Made by a program: the position numbers and the translations under genes. From the NCBI RefSeq assembly GCF_000013045.1, contig NC_007677.1:2666001-2730000 (forward strand): a stretch of DNA of 64,000 nucleotides, in the 5' to 3' direction. The notes below the pieces were generated by a model. It did no database searches, was not told the origin of the DNA, and was given only the letters and a program-made list of their open reading frames with translations. Origin of the DNA: Salinibacter ruber DSM 13855. GTDB taxonomy: Bacteria > Bacteroidota > Rhodothermia > Rhodothermales > Salinibacteraceae. This document shows positions 36,676 to 44,565 of this stretch, piece after piece; positions within the stretch are counted from its first letter, which is position 1; every line of letters begins with the position of its first letter.

Positions 36676-36945
36676 TTAAGTTCAGCAGTACCTGAGTAGT
36701 GAGTACCCTGCCCGTCTTATTTTATTAAAAGTATTGGTATGAAAATTAATTTTTTATTGTGTATACTATTTAGCACAATGCATTTTCAAATAACTTTCAG
36801 TTCGCATTAACTCTTGAATTTTTGTTTTTATGCACCTATCTATCAAACTGGTTTTCATATTAAAAGCAGATATGACCGCAGTTGTTAAATCAACTGCGGT
36901 CACATCTCTGCCTTGAAATACGCCTATCTTGTGAGGCAGGAGCTG
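36676..36945. other. Very AT-rich intergenic segment
   Basis: These 270 bp between the GWxTD gene and the cluster-2 lipoprotein gene are the most AT-rich part of the window, especially about 36715-36865, with runs such as TTTTTTATTG and TTTTTGTTTTTATG. The segment contains the terminator hairpin at 36873-36902 and probably the promoter of the GWxTD gene. I find no small gene in it. Confidence 0.5.
36873..36902 (-). terminator. Terminator of SusCD cluster 2
   Basis: TGACCGCAGTTG (36873-36884) and CAACTGCGGTCA (36891-36902) form a perfect 12-bp stem with a 6-nt loop. On the minus strand it is followed by TATCTGCTTTTAAT. It lies 43 bp beyond the lipoprotein stop codon, as expected for a Rho-independent terminator. 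Confidence 0.8.
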
Positions 36946-37485
36946 CTAGTTTGTGACAGTGACCTCGAAATATCGGAAGTTCTCCGCGACCTCAATATCA
37001 GAGTCAGGATTCGGCTCCAGACGCAGTGTTACCCGCTCAGTGGTGTCGGGGTCTGAATTGGGAAGGGCATCTCCAATTTCAACCTCAAAGGTGACATTGC
37101 TAGTGTCCTGCGGAAATGAAACCTCACTCGGAACAGTGTATTCGCCGGACTCAGCAGTAGTCGGGTCTGCCCGAACATCGACAACGGTCGTGTCGGTCCC
37201 GTCTCCTTGCGGCACCTGCCGCTCGCGAAAAGCAGTATCTGTCTGAACACTCACACCAACCGAAAAGCTTTCGCCGCGCTGGAGGCCGATAAGCTGAACA
37301 GGAACTGAGACGCTCGAATTCGGTCCATCTGAGACGGTTGCACCGAACTCACCGGTCTGTTGGTACTGACTGAATCCCACACGATCAGGACCATCGTAAG
37401 GACCTGAGACCTCCTCAAAACATCCCGTCAGTATGAGCACGGAAGCGACTGTCAGTGCGAGCGGCGTGTAGTATATTTTCTTCAT
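36946..37485 (-). CDS. Lipoprotein of SusCD cluster 2, beta-sandwich (Calx-beta or DUF4843-like)
   Basis: The 179-residue product has lipobox LILTGC followed by an acidic beta-rich domain: VGFSQYQQTGEF, SVSVPVQLIG, FEVEIGDALPNSDPDTTERVTLRLEPN and a final strand FEVTV. The arrangement resembles Calx-beta/DUF4843 lipoproteins that accompany SusCD pairs as accessory surface-exposed proteins. It is the last gene of the unit and is followed by a strong terminator. Its GC is low like its neighbours. The family match is by eye and tentative; the lipoprotein call is firm. Confidence 0.65.
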   Translation of the reverse strand: MKKIYYTPLALTVASVLILTGCFEEVSGPYDGPDRVGFSQYQQTGEFGATVSDGPNSSVSVPVQLIGLQRGESFSVGVSVQTDTAFRERQVPQGDGTDTTVVDVRADPTTAESGEYTVPSEVSFPQDTSNVTFEVEIGDALPNSDPDTTERVTLRLEPNPDSDIEVAENFRYFEVTVTN

Positions 37486-37544
37486 GAGTCCAATATCTAG
37501 TGTTGATAGAGGAAAGGGTGAGACAAATCTCGAACGGTGCCCAC

Positions 37545-37567
37545 TGGGAGAGTCCTGCCCTCTCCCA
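37545..37567 (-). promoter_or_regulatory. Intercistronic hairpin between susD and lipoprotein gene (cluster 2)
   Basis: TGGGAGAG (37545-37552) pairs perfectly with CTCTCCCA (37560-37567) around a 7-nt loop, 22 bp after the susD stop. No T-run follows on the minus strand, so a stability or processing element is more likely than a full terminator. Confidence 0.55.
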
Positions 37568-37589
37568 ACGAGACCGATATCGCAGTGAG

Positions 37590-39068
37590 CTAATAGCCTG
37601 GGTTTTGCTCAATGGCCGTGTTGGACTGCACCTCTCCAGTCGGGATCGGAGCAAGGATCTTGAATGACTCACGGTCACCGCTGTACTCAAGGACAGTATC
37701 GGTCCTCTGTGGCTTCGGGATATCCATTCCGTATCGCTTGAGGGTAAAGAACCGTTTTCCTTCAAAGAGAAACTCACGGCGGCGCTCTTCAAGGATAGAA
37801 TCAAGCAATGATTGGCCTGTGATTCCAGTGAGTGGACTCAGTCCCCGTCGGACGCGAATGTAGTTTAGATCCGACCTTGCTTCATCCGGCTCGCCTTGAT
37901 GATATCGGGCCTCCGCACGGTTCAAATACAATTCTGCGACCCTCAAGAGAGGAATCCGGTCGGTGAAGTTCCCAATTGTACCGGTGTACTTTTCAAGATA
38001 TGTATTTCCAAGACTATCGGGTGCAAACAGATCGGTTCGCGCATCGTCCGATGTGAAGATTGACTTCACGTCGTCTGACGGCAGTACTTCATAGGCGAAA
38101 GCACCCGTGCCATCACTGCGTCCTCCATCCGTGAGCGATTGAAGGGCCTGGTTGGAGTTCGTGGCATCTCCGTCGGTTCCCGTCGTCATGGACAGCTCAA
38201 ATACAGACCCCGGATAGGAGGACGCCTCCCATGCATCCTGAAAGCTAGTGCTTGTTGCATCCACAACTTCGGCGCTAGTGAGACCAAGAGCCGCAGTAGC
38301 AGCTGAGTCGGCCTTCTCCCAATTCTGTCGATACAATTCCACACGGGAGAGCAGACCGAACGCGGCGGCAGCAGTGGCTCGCTGCGGGGGAGATTTCGCA
38401 TTTGAATTTCCTTCCAGAAGATACCCCGAAGAACGAATGTCCGCGGCAGCCCTTGAGAAAACCGCAGTGTTTGGAGCACGAGGCTTTTCGTCAGCAGCGC
38501 CCGGTGAGCGGGTCGGTTCCGTTCGAAGAGGAACCCCGAGAGAAAAGCCGCCTACCTCCTGCCCTGGTGTATAGCCGTAAACGCGGGCGAGGTCGAAGTA
38601 CGCCATTCCACGGAGGAACAAGGCTTCACCTCGGATCCGATCCCGAATGTCTTGCGCGACTGACGGATCACGATCAAGAGAGAGGCTTCCAATATCCTCA
38701 ATGATGTTGTTGGCCTCATTAATCGTCGAGAAGTACGCTCCGTACCCCCCAAGGTGCTCAAACCGTCCGTTTGATACAAATCCGGGATACCGATTCGAGG
38801 TGGCTCCAGGTCGGAGCTTCACATTGTCTGCCAGCGCATCCGGGACGAGCATATACTGCTGACCGTACAGACCGAAGCTCTGAAGACGGTCATACATGCT
38901 GGTGACAAGTCCCTCAAACCCAGCTTTCGACTCTATAGTCTGCTGCAAAGAAATACTGTTGGTCGGCTGGGCTTCGTCGAGATCCGCCTGATCGCAGGCG
39001 GACAAGCCAAAAGCCAGTATCGCTACTGACAATACCCCTATGAAGCGTTTAAGAAAGAAATCGTGCAT
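37590..39068 (-). CDS. SusD/RagB-family outer-membrane lipoprotein (cluster 2)
   Basis: The 492-residue product (ATG 39068, MHDFFLKRFIGVL) has lipobox LSAC, a SusD N-terminal region (LQQTIESKAGFEGLVTSMYDRL), INEANNIIEDI and RGEALFLRGMAYFDLARVYGYTPGQE, the classic SusD TPR-like signature, and a C-terminal LNRAEARYHQGEPDEARSDLNYIRVRRGL with ILEERRREFLFEGKRFFTLKRYG. It is the lid of the SusC channel encoded upstream. It belongs to the main SusD/RagB class, unlike the SusD-like_2 type of cluster 1, so the two clusters probably take different ligands. Confidence 0.93.
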   Translation of the reverse strand: MHDFFLKRFIGVLSVAILAFGLSACDQADLDEAQPTNSISLQQTIESKAGFEGLVTSMYDRLQSFGLYGQQYMLVPDALADNVKLRPGATSNRYPGFVSNGRFEHLGGYGAYFSTINEANNIIEDIGSLSLDRDPSVAQDIRDRIRGEALFLRGMAYFDLARVYGYTPGQEVGGFSLGVPLRTEPTRSPGAADEKPRAPNTAVFSRAAADIRSSGYLLEGNSNAKSPPQRATAAAAFGLLSRVELYRQNWEKADSAATAALGLTSAEVVDATSTSFQDAWEASSYPGSVFELSMTTGTDGDATNSNQALQSLTDGGRSDGTGAFAYEVLPSDDVKSIFTSDDARTDLFAPDSLGNTYLEKYTGTIGNFTDRIPLLRVAELYLNRAEARYHQGEPDEARSDLNYIRVRRGLSPLTGITGQSLLDSILEERRREFLFEGKRFFTLKRYGMDIPKPQRTDTVLEYSGDRESFKILAPIPTGEVQSNTAIEQNPGY

Positions 39069-39163
39069 GAATTTTCGAATCGTTGGGCCGTGAGAGTTAA
39101 GGAGTTGCATAATACGTCGTGCTGTCCAGTTGTTACGCAGGGAATAGAGGAGGGGGGATGAGA

Positions 39164-39191
39164 CTGGCCCCACATCCAGACGTGGGACCAG
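39164..39191 (-). promoter_or_regulatory. Intercistronic hairpin between susC and susD (cluster 2)
   Basis: CTGGCCCCAC (39164-39173) pairs with GTGGGACCAG (39182-39191) with one wobble around an 8-nt loop. It starts about 30 bp after the susC stop, the same relative place as the cluster-1 hairpin, though the sequences differ. Confidence 0.6.
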
Positions 39192-39220
39192 CCTGAGTGC
39201 CCGCGAGCAGTTGGTCGCGA

Positions 39221-42200
39221 TCAGAGACCGAGATCGAGACCAGCAGTCAGTGTACGAGCCTGTGGGTAGTTCCCCAATCCTGTGCCGACCAGCTCCGGGT
39301 CCGGACCGGTGTAGTTGGTCCAGGTCGCGAGGTTCGACCCCTGCACGAAGACCGTGACATTTCGGAGAGATCCGACCGTCTCGGTTAGTGACTTCGGCAG
39401 GGTGTAACTCACCTTCACCTCCTTCAGACGGATGTAGGACGCGTTCTCCACAAATCGCGTGGTGAAGATGCCAGGATCAGTTCCATCGGCATATGTGTCC
39501 AACCCACTCGCCAGAAGGGAGCCAAACGCTGCTGGACTCTCCGTCACGTCTCCCGGCTCTTTCCACCGGTTTTCAACGAGACGCTCTGCCTTGTTGTACG
39601 GGAAGTAGCCCACGTCCGCAAAAAACCGGTCGTTGTTGAGGGTTTTTCGACCGTAGTCGTACTGGAAGAACGCAGAAACCTGGAGTCCCTTGTAGGAGAT
39701 CGTGTTGCCGAACCCCCCATAGAAATCTGGCTGCAGGTTCCCAATCAGCTTCTCGTTATTGGTATCATTCCCCACGTATGTCAGATCGCCGTTCGCATCC
39801 AGGTACATGGGCCGACCATTCGCCGGGTTTGCCCCTGCGTAGCGTGTGTATCGCAACTGCGCGGCCGGTTCTCCCACGCGATACACGTCTCCTCCAGATG
39901 TAACCTCGTCGTCGCCCGGCAAGAGACTTCGAACCTCCGTGCGCTGGAACGAGATATTGAAGTTGGTCTCCCAGGTAAGGCCGTTCCAGTCGTTCAGGTT
40001 GATGGTTGACACGGAGAAGTCAAGCCCCTCGACACGGATTTCTCCAACATTGTCAAGGTAGCTTCCGAAACCACTGTCCAGCGATAGATCACGGAAGAGA
40101 AGGAGCTCTTCCCGATCATCGCGGAAGACATCAACTGAACCAGTGATTCGTCCCCCGAAGAAGCCGTAGTCAAGCCCGACGTTTGTAGAAACCTTCTCCT
40201 CCCACGTCAACGAAGGGTTTCCTAGCGCAGTGGGGCGGATTCCGGGCGTTCCGTTGTACTCGCCTGACCCGCTGAATTGCTGACGTGATTGGAAGTTGTC
40301 GATGTCACTATTTCCTGTAACTCCGTAGCTGGCACGCAGCTTCAGGTTCGAGATCACGTCGGTATCTTCGAGAAAAGACTCATTGGAAATGCGCCAGAAC
40401 CCACTCACAGTTCCAAAAATCCCAGACTGATTATCAACTCCAAAGCGGGAGTTAGCGTCTCGGCGCAGCGTCCCTCCGATCTGATAAGTATTATCGAAGG
40501 TGTATGTGGCGTTCCCAAAGTAGCTGATCTGACGGTACTGAGTTGAGAAACTGGACACATCCGTCGGATTGGCCGCCGAGGCAAGCGTCCGGAAAAGCTC
40601 GTTGGGAAAGCCCTCGCCGCTCCCCGAAGTAAACTGCTCACGATTCCGCTTTATCTCAGCTCCTGCCAGTGCGGATATGGTGTTCACACTCGCAAATGTA
40701 TTTTCGTAGCTAAGCGTCTGTGAGACGTTGAAGGTGATGTCTCGCTGTGTACTGTTAAAACCCTCACCTCCAAAGCCAGCGTTCGGCGGAAGTCGTGGGT
40801 CCCCGTAATCAAATTCTTTCGTATCGACGTACTGAACTCCGGCGTACGTCCGTGCTGCAAATTCAGCAGGGAGATCCCAGTTGGCTGTTACATTCGAGGT
40901 AATGGTATTCGCCGAGGACTCTCGGGTATTAAATTTCTCTTGGGCTACTGGATTGTAGCTAAATGTCGAGTTCGGCGTTAGGTTTAAGGCAGTGCTCGGA
41001 TCCCCTGGGGTGGTGTAGACTGGAGATGTCGGAGGAATGTTGTAGGCCGCCCAGAACGGACTGTTGATGAACGCACCGTCCGAGATCGTTCCTTGATATC
41101 GGGTTGTCGACAGGTTCGTTTTAGCGGAAAGATTCAAGAAGTCCGCCGGCTGGTGATTCAAATTCAGGCGGAGTCCCCCCCGGCGAAAATTCGAGTCAAT
41201 GACCTGCCCCTCATCTCTGGTGAAGTTCCCAGAGATGTAAAACTGTGTGTCGTCACTGCCTCCACGCAGAGAGAGGTTATATGATTGAGTGAAACCTTCC
41301 CGGAAGACCTGGTCCGTCCAGTCGGTGTTAATGCTGTCGGGTCCGAAGGCGCCGTTAACGATAGTCTGCGGATCACTACCGAAAGCCACGGAGGCAGGGA
41401 GTCCAAAATTTTCACGTGAGGCATTATCAAGCGCCTCAGCCCGAAAGTTTAAGTACTGCTCGGAGTCCATCACCCCATACGGCTCGATGTTGCTTACACT
41501 TCCAAGCTTGGTACTGAAATTAATCTGTGTATCGCCGGACCTTCCCTCCTTCGTCTCAATGACGACTACTCCGTTAGCAGCCTGCGCACCGTAAATCGAT
41601 GCAGCAGCCGCGTCCTTGAGAACCTGGATCGACTCAATGTTGCCCGGGTTGATTGTAGAAAGGGGGTTTCCATTAGCCAAATCCAGGTTGTTTTCCTTAT
41701 TGATTTGCACGCCATCAACGATGTAGAGTGGATCGCTTCCTGCGTTAACCGAGAGTGCTCCTCGCACCTGAATGCTGAATCCGGATCCCGGCTGCCCACC
41801 GAGGCTGGTTACCCGAACGCCAGAAGCGCGCCCCTGAAGTGCCCCCTCCGCACTCGTCAAATCAGCCGTCTCGATGCTTTCACCGCTGACTGTAGCATCA
41901 GCCCCCGTCGCCACCCTATCTGTTTCTGGTCGATAGGCCGAGACAGTCACCTCTTCCAGCTGGGCCTCACCCGTTTGAAGCTGGAAATTTACCCGAACCG
42001 TGCCCCCTTCCGGTACATTGACGGTTCGCTCCTGTGCTTGGTATCCGACAAATGATACTCGGAGGGTTTGTTCGCCCGTGGGGACTCCGGCAATGCGGTA
42101 CTGGCCCTCGGCGTCGGAGGCCGCACCACTCCCCTCGTCCACAATTTGAACGGTAGCCCCCGGCAACGGGTTGCCGGTCTCCGCCTCCGTCACCGTGCCG

Positions 42201-42286
42201 GTCACGGTTCCCTGCTGGGCCCACGCCAGCCCCGGAAGGAGCAGAAGGGCGAGTCCGAAAACAACGCTTGGTATCAGTCGCTTCAT
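39221..42286 (-). CDS. SusC/RagA-family TonB-linked outer-membrane transporter (cluster 2)
   Basis: This 1021-residue protein has a signal peptide (VVFGLALLLLPGLAWAQ), a carboxypeptidase-regulatory-like domain (GNPLPGATVQIVDEGSGAAS, RVSFVGYQAQE), the short linker LEEVTVSAYR, a plug with LQGRASGVRVTSLGGQPGSG, IQVRGALSVNAGSDPLYIVDGVQIN, and IQVLKDAAAASIYGAQAANGVVVIETKEG. The barrel ends TLTAGLDLGL. It transports the substrate bound by SusD of this cluster. The first about 100 codons look GC-rich and native-like, while the rest drifts toward lower GC, which may reflect a mosaic gene. Confidence 0.93.
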   Translation of the reverse strand: MKRLIPSVVFGLALLLLPGLAWAQQGTVTGTVTEAETGNPLPGATVQIVDEGSGAASDAEGQYRIAGVPTGEQTLRVSFVGYQAQERTVNVPEGGTVRVNFQLQTGEAQLEEVTVSAYRPETDRVATGADATVSGESIETADLTSAEGALQGRASGVRVTSLGGQPGSGFSIQVRGALSVNAGSDPLYIVDGVQINKENNLDLANGNPLSTINPGNIESIQVLKDAAAASIYGAQAANGVVVIETKEGRSGDTQINFSTKLGSVSNIEPYGVMDSEQYLNFRAEALDNASRENFGLPASVAFGSDPQTIVNGAFGPDSINTDWTDQVFREGFTQSYNLSLRGGSDDTQFYISGNFTRDEGQVIDSNFRRGGLRLNLNHQPADFLNLSAKTNLSTTRYQGTISDGAFINSPFWAAYNIPPTSPVYTTPGDPSTALNLTPNSTFSYNPVAQEKFNTRESSANTITSNVTANWDLPAEFAARTYAGVQYVDTKEFDYGDPRLPPNAGFGGEGFNSTQRDITFNVSQTLSYENTFASVNTISALAGAEIKRNREQFTSGSGEGFPNELFRTLASAANPTDVSSFSTQYRQISYFGNATYTFDNTYQIGGTLRRDANSRFGVDNQSGIFGTVSGFWRISNESFLEDTDVISNLKLRASYGVTGNSDIDNFQSRQQFSGSGEYNGTPGIRPTALGNPSLTWEEKVSTNVGLDYGFFGGRITGSVDVFRDDREELLLFRDLSLDSGFGSYLDNVGEIRVEGLDFSVSTINLNDWNGLTWETNFNISFQRTEVRSLLPGDDEVTSGGDVYRVGEPAAQLRYTRYAGANPANGRPMYLDANGDLTYVGNDTNNEKLIGNLQPDFYGGFGNTISYKGLQVSAFFQYDYGRKTLNNDRFFADVGYFPYNKAERLVENRWKEPGDVTESPAAFGSLLASGLDTYADGTDPGIFTTRFVENASYIRLKEVKVSYTLPKSLTETVGSLRNVTVFVQGSNLATWTNYTGPDPELVGTGLGNYPQARTLTAGLDLGL

Positions 42287-42825
42287 CGGTTTGGACTGTC
42301 TCTGTGAGTAATCTATCTGAGGGTCTCAAGCAAGAAAGCTGGGGCGCAGGGCGTCTCGCCCTGCCGCACTCCAGGTGGCCGCTCAACGGAAAGCGCCGAA
42401 AGGCAGCGGCGGTGCGCCTGAGTGGTTCCGCTGTCTCTGTGCACACCACTTAACACTGCTTCAGGCAGAACTTCTAGCGGTTCTTGTCTAGCGATAATCC
42501 AATGTTAATCGCCGTGGAGACAATGTCAAGAGACGGGCCGCAGCCCTGAGGACGCCCCGGCACGCCCATTGCGGGGCTTTCCCCTCCAAATCCCCGCCTC
42601 ACGCCCGCCCTCCGCCATCAGACTCCAGTTCCGAACCGGAGTGGAGGTCACTTTAATTAACTATTTATTAATTTAATAGATACAATAGCGTTCAGCCTGT
42701 CGGCTTCACGACAGGGGTGGCCGGTCTGGGCCCGCCCTTCTCGTGCCGGATCCCCGAGGGATGCAGGGAAGTGGGCCCTTCACGGCGCTCTTGGCCCATC
42801 GACGCGTTGAGCGGCCGCCCCCGGC
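42287..42825. other. 539-bp leader and spacer upstream of susC cluster 2
   Basis: No gene is evident. The susC-proximal half is GC-rich. A promoter-like pair lies at 42502-42529. A strongly AT-rich patch (about 42650-42690, TTTAATTAACTATTTATTAA) marks the island edge. Downstream of it the sequence returns to high GC just before the MGMT-like copy B. Confidence 0.5.
42502..42529 (-). promoter_or_regulatory. Candidate promoter of susC cluster 2
   Basis: On the minus strand TTGACA (42529-42524), a 16-bp spacer and TAACAT (42507-42502) form a sigma-70-like pair, within the longer string TCTCTTGACATT also found upstream of susC cluster 1. The leader to the start codon would be about 210 nt. Whether this organism's sigma-A uses such boxes is unknown. 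Confidence 0.4.
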
Positions 42826-43164
42826 CTACTCCGCCTCCCCCGGCCGCCAGCGGTGCGCATCGAGGTCCACCTGGTCTTCGGCCACGAACGTGACCCCTTC
42901 GCTGCGCAGCCGCTCCGCCATCACATGGGGCGTTTCGAAGTGGCGCCGGCCCGTCAACACCCCGTTGCGGTTCACCACGCGGTGGCAGGGCAGGTCGCCC
43001 CCCACCGCGTCCTTCAGCGCCCAGCCCACGATCCGGGCCGCCCCCCGCCGCCCCAGGTGCGCGGCGATGTCGCCGTAGGTGGTGACGCGGCCCACCGGAA
43101 TCTGCGCGACGACGGCCCAGGCCCGCTCGAAAAACGACTCGTCCGAATCGGAATGCGCCTGCAT
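42826..43164 (-). CDS. MGMT-like DNA-alkyl-guanine protein, copy B
   Basis: The 112-residue protein has the same VAQIPVGRVTTYGDIAAHLG and PCHRVVNRNG blocks as copy A. Its N-terminus reads MQAHSDSDESFFERAWAV, acidic as expected for the halophilic host, and its surroundings are high-GC, so this looks like the resident copy. The reactive cysteine is present. The start at 43164 is preferred over an upstream ATG at 43212, which would add a Cys-rich stretch (GPCLSCDTPGC) that might be real but is unusual. It is divergent from murB. Confidence 0.8.
   Translation of the reverse strand: MQAHSDSDESFFERAWAVVAQIPVGRVTTYGDIAAHLGRRGAARIVGWALKDAVGGDLPCHRVVNRNGVLTGRRHFETPHVMAERLRSEGVTFVAEDQVDLDAHRWRPGEAE
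42842..43113. repeat. 272-bp direct repeat, copy 2 (MGMT-like core)
   Basis: This segment pairs with 34125-34396 with a single mismatch (A at 42859). The two direct repeats bracket about 8.4 kb that carries the GWxTD gene and SusCD cluster 2. Confidence 0.95.
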
Positions 43165-43455
43165 CGTACAGCCGGGTGTATCACACGACAAGCACGGGCC
43201 GGACACCGACATCTTTCGTCAGGCCCTGGTGATTTGTACGCGCCCTCGTCGCGGTCCTTCCGATCGGCGGCCCCGAGGGCCGGGCTGGGGGCTTGGGCGC
43301 CCCGTCGATAAACCAACAAGAAACCAGTGTTGGCCGGACGTTTGGGAAATTTCTTGGATGCCGGGTCCCGAGAGTGGATTTATTGTCGATCTCCCACGTA
43401 CTATGGCCCAAATGCAAAAAAGTCATATTCTCTCGTTTTCGCCCTTCACCCCCTC

Positions 43456-44484
43456 GTGACCCCTTCCTCCCCGCCGGCAAACGCGCTTCGTGCGACGCTC
43501 GGCCCCGATCGGCTGCGCCGGGACGTCCCCCTGGCCCCGTTCACCACCTTCCAACTCGGCGGGACGGCCGACTGGTACGCCGACGTGCGCTCGGCCGACG
43601 AGCTGGCCGCAGTCACGCGGACGGCCCGGACGCACGACGTCCCCTACTTTCTGCTCGGCACCGGGGCCAACGTGATCGTCGGCGATCGCGGGTACCGGGG
43701 CCTCGTCATCCACAACCGGGCCCGCGCCCTCCAGGTCGATCGCGACACGAATCGCGTTTGGGCCGAGAGCGGGGCCGTCGTGTACCCCGACCTCATCGAA
43801 CGCGCCGTCTCGGCCGGCCTCTCGGGGTTGGAGCACTACGTGGGCATTCCGTCGACCGTGGGCGGGGCGCTCTGGCAGAACCTGCACTTTCTCTCGCCGC
43901 CCCCCGACCGGGCCCGAACGGTGTTCTGGGACGAGGTCGTCCACTCCGCCGACATTCTCACCGAAGAGGGGGAGCGCAAAACGGTGAGCGCCGACTATTT
44001 CGACTTCGACTACGACTACTCGATTCTCCACGACCGGGACGACGTGGTGCTGGCGACCACCTCCCAACTCGAACCGGGCGATCCGGAGCGGATGCGCGAG
44101 ATCATGGACGCCAACCTGCAGTGGCGCGCCGAGCGGCACCCGCCCCTGGACACCGAGCCGAGCGTGGGGTCGATTTTCAAGAAAATCGAGGGGGTCGGCG
44201 CCGGGCGCCTCATCGACGAGTGCGGGCTGAAGGGCGCGCGGATTGGGGGGGCGATGATCACCCACCGCCACGCCAACATTTTCGTGAACGTGGACGGCGC
44301 GCGAGCGGCGGACGTGTGCGCCCTGATCGACCTGGCCCGCGACACCGTAGAGCAGGAGACCGGCTACCGCCTGGAGACGGAGATCGACTTCATCGGCGAG
44401 TTTGCCCCGCCGACCGACGCGGAGCCGACGTTCGTCCCGAAGGACCCCGACCTCGTGACGGCGGCTGATCGGGCACGCGCGTAA
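43456..44484 (+). CDS. murB: UDP-N-acetylenolpyruvoylglucosamine reductase
   Basis: The 342-residue product has FTTFQLGGTADWY, the FAD-binding LLGTGANVIVGDRGYRGLVI, GLEHYVGIPSTVGGALWQN and the catalytic-serine segment SVGSIFKK, followed by GLKGARIGGAMITHRHANIFVN. MurB reduces UDP-GlcNAc-enolpyruvate to UDP-MurNAc in peptidoglycan synthesis. No ATG fits; the GTG at 43456 gives a start just before the conserved region, while the open frame upstream to 43327 has a composition unlike coding DNA. An insertion sequence lies 81 bp after its stop, so any transcription continuing downstream would be interrupted. Confidence 0.93.
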   Translation: MTPSSPPANALRATLGPDRLRRDVPLAPFTTFQLGGTADWYADVRSADELAAVTRTARTHDVPYFLLGTGANVIVGDRGYRGLVIHNRARALQVDRDTNRVWAESGAVVYPDLIERAVSAGLSGLEHYVGIPSTVGGALWQNLHFLSPPPDRARTVFWDEVVHSADILTEEGERKTVSADYFDFDYDYSILHDRDDVVLATTSQLEPGDPERMREIMDANLQWRAERHPPLDTEPSVGSIFKKIEGVGAGRLIDECGLKGARIGGAMITHRHANIFVNVDGARAADVCALIDLARDTVEQETGYRLETEIDFIGEFAPPTDAEPTFVPKDPDLVTAADRARA

Positions 44485-44556
44485 TGGTGGGAGGTTGTCT
44501 AGACCGGAAAATTCCTTCTCGACAAACGAACTCTCTTGGAATGCTCCCGTTACAAT

Positions 44557-44565
44557 TCAAGACCA
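44557..44565. repeat. Target-site duplication, left copy (TCAAGACCA)
   Basis: TCAAGACCA here and at 45820-45828 flank the insertion sequence exactly. A 9-bp duplication is within the range reported for IS4-type elements. Confidence 0.8.

Noticed and set aside
34125-43113. An integrative element with the 272-bp repeats as attachment sites
   Set aside because: No integrase, excisionase, relaxase or tRNA gene lies between or beside the repeats, and 272 bp is long for attachment cores; homologous recombination or gene conversion is simpler.
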